A stretch of DNA of 64,000 nucleotides from Nonomuraea sp. PA05 (lineage in GTDB: Bacteria; Actinomycetota; Actinomycetes; Streptosporangiales; Streptosporangiaceae). A program made the position numbers and the translations under genes. Location of the stretch: assembly GCF_008086045.1 (NCBI RefSeq), contig NZ_VSEY01000033.1:1-64000 (forward strand), in the 5' to 3' direction. Shown here in pieces: positions 51,363 to 59,921 of the stretch; position 1 is the first letter of the stretch, and each line of letters starts with the position of its first letter. The notes under the pieces were generated by a model that had not been told where the DNA came from, did no database searches, and saw nothing but the letters and a program-made list of their open reading frames with translations.

Positions 51363-52204
51363 GGGGCGCTCACCCACCGGTCACGCAGGCTGGCCAGGAT
51401 GATCACCGAGACGGCGAGCAGCACCAGGCTGAGCACGATGGCCGCCTCGGGCTCGGTCTCCAGCGCCAGGTAGACGGCCAGCGGCATGGTGCGGGTGGTG
51501 CCGGGGAAGTTGCCGGCGAAGGTGATCGTGGCGCCGAACTCGCCTAGCGCCCGCGCCCAGCACAGCACCGCCCCGGCCACCACGCCGGGCATCACCAGGG
51601 GCAGCGTCACCCGCCGGAACACCGTCCAGCGGGAGGCGCCCAGCGTGGCGGCGGCCTCCTCGAAACGCTGGTCGGCGCCGCGCAGCGCGCCCTCCACGCT
51701 GATCACGAGGAACGGCATCGCGACGAACGCCTCGGCCACCACCACTCCCGCCGTGGTGAACGGCAGCGTGATCCCGAACGAGGACTCCAGCCACTGCCCG
51801 ACCAGCCCGCGCCGCCCCAGCACGAGCAGCAGTGCGACGCCGCCGACCACCGGCGGCAGCACCAGCGGCACGGTGACCAGCGCGCGGACCACCCGCCGCC
51901 CGGGGAAGGAGACCCTGGCCAGCAGCCAGGCCAGCGGCACTCCGAGCAACAGGCACAGCGCGGTGGCGATGGTCGCGGTCACCAGCGACAGGCGCAGCGC
52001 CTCCAGCACGTGCGGCTCGGCCAGCCGTTCCAGCAGCGTCGGCCACGGCGCCCGGATCAGCAGCCCGGCCAGCGGCAGCACCAGGAACGCCAGCCCGGCC
52101 AGCGCGGGCACGACGAGGATCCACGGCGTCCGCCCGGCGGGCTCGCGTCCTCCACGCGCGCCCGCCGGGCGGCTGTCATGATGCCGCGACTCAGATGCCT
52201 CCAT
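51359..52204 (-). CDS. modB: Molybdate ABC transporter permease ModB
   Basis: A 281-residue permease with six helices after a cytoplasmic N-terminus. The ModB-type EAA loop is FEEAAATLGASRWTVFRRVT near residue 190, and WARALGEFGATITFAGNFPG near 220 is a hallmark of molybdate permeases. It sits six bases after modA and overlaps modC. Confidence 0.94.
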   Translation of the reverse strand: MEASESRHHDSRPAGARGGREPAGRTPWILVVPALAGLAFLVLPLAGLLIRAPWPTLLERLAEPHVLEALRLSLVTATIATALCLLLGVPLAWLLARVSFPGRRVVRALVTVPLVLPPVVGGVALLLVLGRRGLVGQWLESSFGITLPFTTAGVVVAEAFVAMPFLVISVEGALRGADQRFEEAAATLGASRWTVFRRVTLPLVMPGVVAGAVLCWARALGEFGATITFAGNFPGTTRTMPLAVYLALETEPEAAIVLSLVLLAVSVIILASLRDRWVSAP

Positions 52205-52210
52205 GCGAGA

Positions 52211-53008
52211 TCAGGGAGCCTCGAAGCCGGCCTTGGTCAGCACGTCCTTGCCCTGCTGCGACAGCACCAGATCCACGAACTGCCGGGCCGTGTCACCGGC
52301 CGGGGCGTCGGCCAGGGTGGCGATCGGGTAGTCGTTGATCGCCTGGCCGGCCTCGGGGAACTCGATGCCCCGCACCTTGCCGCCGGAGGCGATGACGTCG
52401 GTCTTGTAGACCAGCGCCGCGTCCACCTCACCCAGCTCGACCTTGGTCAGCGTGGCCTTGACGTCCTGCTCCAGGGTGACGGGCTTGACCTGCAGCCCGG
52501 CCGCGTCCAGCGCCTTGACGGCCGCCGCGCCGCACGGCACCTGCTCGGCGCAGAGCGCCACCTTCACCTCGGGGTCGGTGAGGTCCTTCAGCTCGTCCAC
52601 CTTGGCCGGGTTGTCGGCGGGCACGGCGATCTGCAGCCTGTTCCTGACGAACGTGGCCGGCGAGGCCGCGAGCGACGCGTCCGTGACGGTCTTCATGGTG
52701 GCCGGGCTGGCGGCGGCGAACACGTCGGCCGGGGCGCCCTGGGTGATCTGCTGGGCCAGGGTGGCGCTGGAGCCGAAGTTGAACTTCACCGTGGTGCCCG
52801 GATGGGCCGCCTCAAAGGCCTCGCCGAGCTCGGTGAAGGTCCCGGTCAGGGACGCCGCGGCGAACACCGTCAGCTCCTTCGCCGCGGCGGACGCGGACCC
52901 GGAGGCCGTGGACGTGGCCGACTCTCCGGAGCCGCAGCCGGACAGGCCCGCGAGCGCCAGCGCGACAGGCAGGGCGATCGCCCATCGGGACATCCGACTG
53001 AACACCAA
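52211..53008 (-). CDS. modA: Molybdate ABC transporter binding lipoprotein ModA
   Basis: A 265-residue binding protein. The lipoprotein signal ends at LSGCGSG (lipid-modified cysteine about residue 25). ModA signatures: TVFAAASLTGTFTELGEAFE, FNFGSSATLAQQITQGAPAD VFAAAS, and a late LVYKTDVIASGG. The start is TTG at 53008 or GTG at 53005; AGGAG at 53018-53014 supports either. That ribosome site is fused to the stop codon of a 25-codon ORF upstream, suggesting coupling. Confidence 0.93.
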   Translation of the reverse strand: MVFSRMSRWAIALPVALALAGLSGCGSGESATSTASGSASAAAKELTVFAAASLTGTFTELGEAFEAAHPGTTVKFNFGSSATLAQQITQGAPADVFAAASPATMKTVTDASLAASPATFVRNRLQIAVPADNPAKVDELKDLTDPEVKVALCAEQVPCGAAAVKALDAAGLQVKPVTLEQDVKATLTKVELGEVDAALVYKTDVIASGGKVRGIEFPEAGQAINDYPIATLADAPAGDTARQFVDLVLSQQGKDVLTKAGFEAP

Positions 53009-53017
53009 GGGGGCTCC

Positions 53018-53095
53018 TCACAGGTGGACGACGTGCGCCGTCACCGCGTCGCGGAGCATCTCGGTGACCATCTCCGTGAAGCGAAACGTCGTCAC
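53018..53095 (-). CDS. Candidate 25-codon leader ORF upstream of modA
   Basis: GTG at 53095 follows GGAGG by three bases and opens a peptide beginning MTTFRFTEMVTEMLRDAV and ending VVHL. The stop TGA runs directly into the AGGAG that serves modA (TGAGGAG), so ribosomes ending here would be placed at the modA start. The peptide is amphipathic and has no recognised homologue. It may be a regulatory leader, a truncated gene remnant or chance. Confidence 0.4.
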   Translation of the reverse strand: MTTFRFTEMVTEMLRDAVTAHVVHL

Positions 53096-53103
53096 AAGCC
53101 TCC

Positions 53104-53132
53104 ATCATACCGCCCGCACTTTCGAGGATGAA
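53104..53132 (-). promoter_or_regulatory. Candidate modABC promoter
   Basis: On the minus strand TTCATC (53132-53127), a 17-base spacer and TATGAT (53109-53104) form a good promoter. Transcription would start near 53097, almost at the GTG of the leader ORF. Further upstream ATGCC-GCTCT-GGCAT (53164-53178) is a dyad that could bind a molybdate-responsive regulator. Confidence 0.5.
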
Positions 53133-53247
53133 TACCTAGATTCTTCCGCAGTAGCGGCACGATATGCCGCTCTGGCATGGCATCCACGAGGTTCAATCGC
53201 ACCTCCGCGCGCCCGCCTGACCGGCCCCCTGGCCCGGTGATCCTCGG

Positions 53248-53463
53248 TCACTTCCGGGTGGAGTAGGAATGGGCGCCGGCGCCGGCCAGCGCGCCGCCCT
53301 CGACGATCAGGTACTCCTCCCGGATCGGGGTGCCGTCCAGCCACGCCTCCAGGATTCCGCGGGTGCCAGCGGCGTAGCGGGCCTGGGCGGACTGGGAGGA
53401 TCCGGAGATGTGCGCGGTCATGCCGTGGTGCGGCATCGTCCGCCGGGGGTGTTGCCGCTCCAT
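53248..53463 (-). pseudogene. C-terminal remnant of an NAD-dependent formate dehydrogenase
   Basis: A 71-codon frame reads QHPRRTMPHHGMTAHISGSS, then AQARYAAGTRGILEAWLDG, then REEYLIVEGGALAG. This aligns in my memory with the last 70 residues of NAD-dependent (metal-free) formate dehydrogenases: D-HPWRYMPN-AMTPHTSGTT, AQLRYAAG and ENYIVKDGELA. The N-terminal 300 residues, including the NAD site, are missing; the fragment starts 13 bases after the flavoprotein stop. It is a truncated gene, unrelated in mechanism to the neighbouring molybdate genes. Confidence 0.7.
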
Positions 53464-53476
53464 CCCGGGCGGGCTC

Positions 53477-54949
53477 TCAGGCCACGGCCTGTGCAGGCGC
53501 GGCGATCTCCAGCAGGCGCGGGGCGAGGGCCGCCGCCTGGGCGCGGATCTCCGGGACGGCGGTCGTCTCGTACAGGCTTCCCCGCAGCAGCGGGCCCACG
53601 GCGAAGAGGCGTTCACACGGCCCCCGCAGCGCGCCGTCCGGATCGGCGTCGAGGCCGAGTCCCAGCGGGTCGGGACGGGCGGCGCCGGAGGCGATGAGGG
53701 CGGCGAGGAAGGGGTCGGACGTGACGTCGCCGCCCGGCCCGGTGGCGTTGACCAGCCAGCCGACGTCGAGACCGGTCGCGGCGCCGCCCGAGCCGGGGTG
53801 AACGCGCGGGCCGTTCGCGGCTGGCTCGGCGTCGTCCAGGCGGGCGTGGACGCGCAGGCCGTTCGCGGCAGGTTTGGCGTCGTCCAGGTGGGAGCGGGCA
53901 CGCTGGCCGTTCGCGGCTGGCTCGGCGTCGTCCAGGCGGGCGTGGACGCGCAGGCCGTTCGCGGCGGGCTCGGCCGAGATCAGGCTGCCGCGCAGCAGCC
54001 GCAGCCGCCCGGCCGCGCGCAGGTCCTCGATGGCGGACGCGGAGGAGGGCGGGATGCGGTGCCGGTGGATCTCCCAGTAGCGCGCCACCCTGCGCAGGAA
54101 CACCCGCCGCTCGTCCGCGCCGAGCCGCTGCCACAGCTCCTGGACGTGCGGTCGCAGCCCCTCCATCACCCCTTGCCAGTCGCCGCTCGCCCGCACGGCC
54201 CGGCGGGTGGCGGTCAGCAGGTCCGCGACCCGCAGTGGGCCGTCGGGGATGGCGACGGGGACGGGCAGGGCAGGACGCGGCAGGTGCGGGCGGGGGAGCA
54301 GGGCGTGCCTGGACAGCGCGTGCACCACCGTGTCAGGGTGCGCCCTGGTCACGGTGAGCGCCACGTCCACCATCGTCAGGCCGGTGCCCAGGACCAGCAC
54401 GGGCGCGCCGTCATCGATGCCGGCCAGCGCGCCGGGCGCCCACGGGTCGGCGATGTGGCGGGGGTGCGCGGGCACGCCCGGCAGCGCGGCGGGGCTGCGG
54501 TTGCCGAGGGCAAGGACGACCGCGTCGCCGCCGATCCGCCTGCCGTCGGACAGCCGTACCGTGTGGTCGGCGTCCAGGGCGACGGCGGTGCCGGTGACGC
54601 GGTGGAGCTGGCGCGCGGGCGGGTCCTCGGCGGCGGCCAGCACCTCGCGCAGGTAGCGGCCGTAGACGGCGCGCGGCAGGTAGTCGTAGGCGTGCACGCC
54701 TTCGGTGCGCGCCCAGGCCCGCAGGTGGCCGGGGTCGTCGTCGAGCGCGCTCATCCGCTCGACGCGGGTGTTGAGCAGGTGGTGCGGGTCGGTGGTGGAG
54801 TAGGCCTGGCCGAGCGCGTGCCGGCCGCCTTGGTCGAGCAGGGTGACCGCCACGGGAGTTCCGGTGGCGCGGGCGAGCCGCAGCAGGTGGATCGCGGTCA
54901 GGGTGCCGCTCGCGCCGCCTCCGACGATGGTGATCGATGGTAGGACCAT
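53477..54949 (-). CDS. FAD/NAD(P)-binding protein (YdhS-like) with internal repeats
   Basis: A 490-residue flavoprotein. N-terminal ITIVGGGASGTLTAIHLLRL, then LGQAYSTTDPHHLLNTRVER and a second dinucleotide site PVLVLGTGLTMVDVALTV match the FAD-NAD(P)-binding family PF13454. The C-terminus VGPLLRGSLYETTAVPEIRA is typical. ATG at 54949 has no ribosome site; a -10 box TATAGT seven bases upstream predicts a leaderless mRNA. Four 48-bp repeats (53810 onward) insert a 16-residue AEPAANGLRVHARLDD-type repeat between residues about 320 and 385. Substrate unknown. Confidence 0.85.
   Translation of the reverse strand: MVLPSITIVGGGASGTLTAIHLLRLARATGTPVAVTLLDQGGRHALGQAYSTTDPHHLLNTRVERMSALDDDPGHLRAWARTEGVHAYDYLPRAVYGRYLREVLAAAEDPPARQLHRVTGTAVALDADHTVRLSDGRRIGGDAVVLALGNRSPAALPGVPAHPRHIADPWAPGALAGIDDGAPVLVLGTGLTMVDVALTVTRAHPDTVVHALSRHALLPRPHLPRPALPVPVAIPDGPLRVADLLTATRRAVRASGDWQGVMEGLRPHVQELWQRLGADERRVFLRRVARYWEIHRHRIPPSSASAIEDLRAAGRLRLLRGSLISAEPAANGLRVHARLDDAEPAANGQRARSHLDDAKPAANGLRVHARLDDAEPAANGPRVHPGSGGAATGLDVGWLVNATGPGGDVTSDPFLAALIASGAARPDPLGLGLDADPDGALRGPCERLFAVGPLLRGSLYETTAVPEIRAQAAALAPRLLEIAAPAQAVA
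53810..53985. repeat. 48-bp tandem repeat inside the flavoprotein gene, four copies
   Basis: GCCGTTCGCGG recurs at 53810, 53858, 53906 and 53954, exactly 48 bases apart. The unit is in frame and encodes 16 residues (AEPAANGLRVHARLDD). It is unrelated in sequence to the intergenic 48-bp repeat at 9905-10064. Confidence 0.9.
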
Positions 54950-54955
54950 ATACCC

Positions 54956-54961
54956 ACTATA
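54956..54961 (-). promoter_or_regulatory. -10 box for a leaderless flavoprotein transcript
   Basis: TATAGT on the minus strand ends seven bases before the ATG at 54949, so transcription would begin at the start codon. The upstream 25 bases are AT-rich but hold only a weak -35 (CTTATC, 54983-54978). Confidence 0.5.
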
Positions 54962-55004
54962 CCTGTAGGATATAAAGGATAAGCTGGACCTATGACGCGG
55001 ACGG

Positions 55005-55753
55005 TTAAAGAGGCGCGCCGAACGTGTGCGTGCCCGCCGCCACCTCCCGCTCCGCCAAGTTCGGCAGGGCCACCAGGGCGGTCGTGTCCAGCGGCACGGT
55101 GGCCGTGACGGTGAGGGTCTCGCCGTCACGGCTCCAGGAGACAGCGGCGGGCTCGTACGGCGTGTCGTGGCGGGCGCGGGCGTGGGTGAGACCGCCGCCG
55201 GGACGCGGGCGTACCAGCGGGCGGCGGTGGCCGGGGGCGGCCGGGGGCGGCCGGGGCGAGCCCGGCGACGGTGCGGTGGCCGTCGGCCTCGACGAGCTCG
55301 ACCAGGCGGCGGCCGGCCCGTTCGCGCTGCTCGACGAGGCCGAAGGACCCAGTCGCGGGTAGCGAGCAGCGCCGCCGTCTCGGCCAGGATCGTGGCGCTG
55401 CGGGCGTGGTAGGCGGTGGCGACGAGCGCGGGGCCGGTGCGGGCCTTGCCGGGCTGGTTAGGGGGCGCGGCGGGGTCGAGCCAGTCGCCGTACTGGAAAC
55501 GCGGCGGCGGCGCCCGCCCAGGTGGGTCGGCATGCTCGGCGGCGTAACGCGGCGGCCACGGCACGAGCACCGACTCGGCGGACTCGACACGGCCAGTGGT
55601 GCCCCCGTCGCTCGGCTCGATCTCGTACCCTGCCTGCCGTCAGCCGGAAATGTCGGTCACGACCGTCCAGGACAGGCGCGGTGCGGGCTCGCCGATGCCG
55701 GACGCCTCCCGATGGTGCTCGAAGGTGACGGGCGTGACGTGTACGCCGGTCAT
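55005..55753 (-). pseudogene. Alpha-L-rhamnosidase remnant with nonsense, deletion and frameshift
   Basis: From ATG at 55753 the frame reads VTFEHHREASGIGEPAPRLS then WTVVTDISG and a TGA at codon 38 (55642-55640), where related rhamnosidases have Trp in WRQ. The same frame continues RQAGYEIE, VESAESVLVPWP, then jumps to the catalytic-domain segment FQYGDWLDPAAPP and LVATAYHARSATILAETAAL. After a frameshift near 55360 the C-terminal segment reads THARARHDTPYEPAAVSWSR and ends at TAA 55007-55005. About 500 residues of the core are gone. The ATG overlapped the stop of the GH31 gene, so the two were once an operon. Confidence 0.75.
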
Positions 55754-56075
55754 GCCAGCCGCTCGAATCGCGGGACACGGGCCGGCCCGCACGCCACCGT
55801 GACCCGCGCGGGCCCCTCGACCAGCACCCCGTCATCCCCTCGCCACCGCCCCGGCGGCAGGACGACGACCCGCTCGGCGGCCCCCCGCACCGTCACGGGT
55901 GCCACGACCAGATCGGGCCCGAGGAAGAACTGGTCGGTGACGTCGTCCATCCCCTCGGCGTCGACTCCCGCACCGCCGGCGCCGCACGCACCGCGGCCAG
56001 ATGCGCCTCGTCCAGGACCCGCGAAGGCGGGACGGAGAACTGCATCGCCGGCCTGCTGATGTGCCTGATCCGCGT
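55750..56075 (-). pseudogene. 3' remnant of a GH31 family glycosidase
   Basis: One frame gives RPAMQFSVPPSRVLDEAHLA then AVRAA (about 56070-55985); after a frameshift another gives DDVTDQFFLGPDLVVAPVTV, VVVLPPGRWRGDDG and a C-terminal beta-domain to TGA at 55752-55750. Both segments match the region near the acid/base and the proximal C-terminal domain of GH31 alpha-glucosidase/alpha-xylosidase proteins. The catalytic aspartate region (DxNE-like) is absent. The sequence upstream to 56166 shows nothing recognisable. Confidence 0.65.
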
Positions 56076-56166
56076 GCCGCTGACCTGGCTGACGGGCCGA
56101 TGGACCGCCCGCTGACATGCGGGAGACCCTGACCTGTTCAGCGCTGGGACCGCGCCGGATCGAGGC

Positions 56167-58040
56167 TCAGGCCCGCGGCATCGCCACCCCCTTACTCCGG
56201 CCGGAGGGCAGCACGGCCGCCACCACCGCCAGAACACCGCACAGCCCGATCACTCCCGCGACCGGTCGCCAGGGCACGTCGATCGCCACGGGCCCCGACA
56301 GTTGCGCCAAGGCGGCGTACAGTCCGAGCAGCCCGACCCCGGTCGCGACGGCGGCCAGGACCACGCCCACCGCCACCACCAGCAGAGCCTCGGCCATGAC
56401 GTACCTCAGCACCTGAGCCTTGGCCGCGCCGAGCAGTCGCAGGGCGGCGTGTTCGCCCGCCCGGTCAGGGGCCGCCATCAGCAGCGTGTTGACCAGGGCG
56501 ATCACGGTGTGGCTCAGCATGATGCCGAGCACCGCCAGCAGGCCGAGACGGCTGGCGGAGGCGCGCCGGCCGGTGGCGGTGGCGGCGGCCCAGGCGGCCT
56601 TGGTGACGGCGCGGGCGTGGTGTCCGTCGGCGGCCCGTTCCAGCGCCTGCCGGACCTCGGTGGGGGAGGCGCCGGGGCGCAGTCTCACGTACGCGGCCGT
56701 CGGCGGGGCGGACAGGGCGTGCGCCGTGGCGACGTAGGAGTCCGCGGCCGATCGGGCGCCGAGCAGCGCGACGACCGTCAGGGTGGCCGGGCTGCCGTCG
56801 GCCCGCCACAACGTCACGCGCTGCCCCAGGGACAGCTCCCAGGTGGGTGAGACGGCGATCGTGTCGTCCCGCAGGCCGGCGAGCGATCCGGCGGTGACGG
56901 GCACGGACAGGGCGGTGGTCAGCGCGGCCGGGTCGACGGCCTCGGCGGGCCGCTCGATGAGTTGCGAGCCCTCGCCCTCAAGGGTGTAGAGGCTGGTCGA
57001 GGTGACGGTGGTGACGTCGGCGCCGGGGACGGCACGCAGGCGTTCGACGAGTTGCCGGTCGAGCCCGGCCGCCCCCGTGGGCAGCACCAGGTAGTCGGCG
57101 CGGACGGGCGCGGTCCGCATCGCCGACTTCGTGGCGTCGGTCATCGCCATGGCCCCCAGCAGGGTCGCCGCAAGCGCCACGGTGACCAGGACCGGCGCGG
57201 CGACGGCGGCGGTACGCCGCGCCGAGGCGCCCGCCCAGCCCGCGACCACGAGCGCGCCCGCACCGCGCAGGCGGCCGAGCGGGGCGGCCAGCAGCGCCGT
57301 CACCGGGCGGACGAAGACCGGGGCGAGCAGCCCGGCGGCGGCGATGAGCAGCATGACGATGGGCATGAACGTCTTGTTGTTGGTCGCGCCGTCCGGGTCG
57401 CCGACGGCGTTGACGGTCATGCTGACGACCGCGATGGCCAGCAGGCCGCCCCCGGCGATCCAGCGTCCGGCCGTCATGGCCTTCGGTTCGATCGCCGCCG
57501 CGCGCAGTGCCTCCGCCGGCCGCACCCTGGCGGCGCGCCAGGCGGCGACGGCCACGCCGAGCACGGCGACCAGTACGCCGGTGGCGAAGGCCACGTAGGA
57601 CGGCACGGACGAGGTGGAGAGGGTGGGCCAGGCGGGCGCCATGCCGAGCGAGGCCAGCCAATCCATGATCGGCTGGGCGCCCAGCGTGCCGAGCAGCGCG
57701 CCGAGCGCGGAGGCGGCGACGGCGATCAGCAGCGCCTCGCCGTAAACCATGCGTCTGACCTGGCCGGTCGTCGCGCCGATGGTGCGCAGGAGGGCGAACT
57801 CGCGCTGCCGCTGGCCGACCGCGAAGGCGAACGTGGACGACACCACGAATATGGCGATAAATCCGGCGAAACCGGCGGCGATGCCGACGATCGTGTTGGT
57901 GTTGTTACGTGCCTGGTCGTCCGTTTCGCGGGTGGGGTCGAGCAGCGCCCGGTCTTGGCCGGTCAGCACCAAGACCTGGCTGGAAACGGCCGGCGTCCCC
58001 GGCTGAGCCGATCCGGCCGAACGGGCCGGCCTGATCAGGA
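56167..58040 (-). pseudogene. FtsX-family ABC permease lacking its N-terminal part
   Basis: The recognisable protein starts near VSSQVLVLTGQDRALLDP (about 57985) and runs for about 605 residues to the stop at 56167. It has the first FtsX core (STFAFAVGQRQREFALLRTI, ARVRPAEALRAAA), a periplasmic domain and the second core (MAAPDRAGEHAALRLLGAAK, PSGRSKG). Full-length two-core permeases of this type have about 200 more residues: the first helix and periplasmic domain. No ATPase partner is adjacent. An in-frame start exists at 58179 but gives an unrelated N-terminus. The gene is probably non-functional. Confidence 0.7.
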
Positions 58041-58056
58041 TCGCCGGACGGCACGC

Positions 58057-59877
58057 GGCGTTCGCCCATCCCTCATGCGCGCCGCGGCCTTCCAGCTCAG
58101 CACGTACGATCTGCGCCTGGAAGCGCACGCGGTCCTGGCCGGTCTGCTGGCCGGCGACCCGGACCGGCGGGCCTGGCACCTGGCCTCAGCCGCGACCGGC
58201 CCGGACGAGACCGCCGCGCGAGCGCTGGAGGAGACGGCCCACCGGGCCAGGGAGCGTTGCGCGAACGTCAGCGCCTGCGCCGCGTTCGAGCGGGCGGCCG
58301 AGCTGAGCGAGGATCCCGAGCTGAAGGGAAGGCGGCTGCTCGCCGCCGCGGTGGATGCCACCGAGGAGGGCCAGCTGCACCGGGCCCAGCGACTCCTCGA
58401 CGCCGCCACCGGCCTCGTCCCTGACGCGTCGGCCCGCGCCATGCTCCCCGCCCTGCTCCCCACGCTGCTCCCCACGCTGCGCGCCAGGATCGCCTTCGGC
58501 CAGGGCGCGCCGCGCCTGGCACACGACCTGCTGCTCGACGGCGCCGCCGACGTGGCCGCCGCCGACCGTGCCGCCGCGGGGCTGATGCTGGTCGAGGCGG
58601 CGCGCAACGCGCAACGTCTCGGCGACGCCGACGGCATCGTGGCGGCGGCCACCCGGCTGCGCGAGCTGGACCTGCGCCCGCAGGACGACCTGGACCTCGC
58701 CAGACAGGCCGCCCTGAGCACGGCGCTGCTGCTGACCGACGGCCCCGCCGCCGCGCTGCCGGTCATGCGGGAGCTGGTGGCGGGCGGCAGCCGGATCATC
58801 CCCGACATGCACTCACGCCGCATCAACGCCGCCTACTTCGCGCTCCAGACCGGCGACTTCAGCACCGCGTGGGAGATCGCCCGCGCCGCCGCCGGCGAAT
58901 GCCGCACCGCGGGCGAGATCAGCAAGCTCGCCGTGCTGCACATCACCCTGGCCACCAGCGAGATCTTCCTCGGCAGGTTCACGGACGCCACCGCCACCGC
59001 GAGCGAGGGGCTGCGGCTGACCGCCGGGACGGGACGTCCGAACCGGGCCGGCTGCATGCAGGGCATGCTCGCCTGGATCGCCGCCGCCCGGGGCGACACG
59101 GACCGATGCGCCGAGCTGGCCGCCGCCTCGCTGGAGCGCTACGACGCCAACGGCATCGTCAACGGCCTGGCCTGGACGCGGTGGGCCCAGGCCCTGCTCG
59201 ACCTGGGGCAGGGCCGGCTCGCCGAGGCCCTGGACCGGCTCGACGCCGCCATGGCCGGGCCCGTGCGCAACCAGTTCCAGGCCGTGCACTTCGCCCCCGA
59301 CCAGATCGAAGCCGCGTCCCGCCTCGGCCTGCCCGCCGACGAGCCGCTGCGCCGCTACGAGGCCTGGGCGCAGGCCTCCGGCCTGGCGTGGGCACAAGCC
59401 GTCCTGCACCGGTGCCGCGCCCAGCTCGAACCCGACAGTGAACGGGCGGACGAGCTCTTCCGCGCCGCCGTACGCCTGCACGCGGTCGGCGGCCGGCCCT
59501 GGGAGTCGGCGCGCACCGCGCTGGTCTACGGCGAACGGCTGCGCAGGGAGCGGAGCAAGCAGGCCGCCCGCGTCCAGCTCCGCGCCGCGCTCGAAACCTT
59601 CGAGCGCCTCGACGCCCGCCCGTGGGCCGAACGCGCCCGCGGCGAACTGCGCGCCGCCGGCGACACCAGCCTCGCCTCCTCCGACACCGGCTCCTTGCCT
59701 GCGCTGTCGCCGCAGGAGCTGCAGATCGTGCGGCTGGCCGCGGCGGGGCGGACGAACAAGGAGATCGGGGCGCAGCTCTTCCTCAGCCCCAAGACCGTCA
59801 GCTACCACCTCTACCGGGCCTTTCCCAAGCTCAACGTGACGAGCAGGGCTCAGCTCGCCGGGCTCGACCTGGTCTGA
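58057..59877 (+). pseudogene. LAL-type LuxR regulator lacking its ATPase domain
   Basis: Similarity begins at VRPSLMRAAAFQL (about 58060), which corresponds to the F-RHP-L-RSAAY motif that follows the ATPase domain in full-length LAL proteins, and continues through about 500 residues of TPR-like helices (DRRAWHLASAATGPDETAAR) to an intact HTH (LSPQELQIVRLAAAGRTNKE then IGAQLFLSPKTVSYHLYRAF). The first 300 or so residues with the Walker motifs are missing. ATG at 58075 could still give a 600-residue protein, but without a ribosome site. It meets the truncated FtsX gene head to head. Confidence 0.75.
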
Positions 59878-59921
59878 TCGGGCGGACCGCGGAACGAGTG
59901 CCGTCTGCGCGGGGTGCGAAC

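Noticed and set aside
53248..53463. Functional link between formate dehydrogenase fragment and modABC
   Set aside because: The fragment matches the NAD-dependent, metal-free enzyme, which does not need molybdenum.
53477..55570. A 697-codon flavoprotein with a long N-terminal extension
   Set aside because: The extension is rhamnosidase remnant sequence read in frame by chance; the flavoprotein begins at 54949.
56962..58056. Forward open frame joined to the LuxR fragment
   Set aside because: It lies antisense to the FtsX permease and has no protein-like composition; the regulator similarity starts at about 58060.
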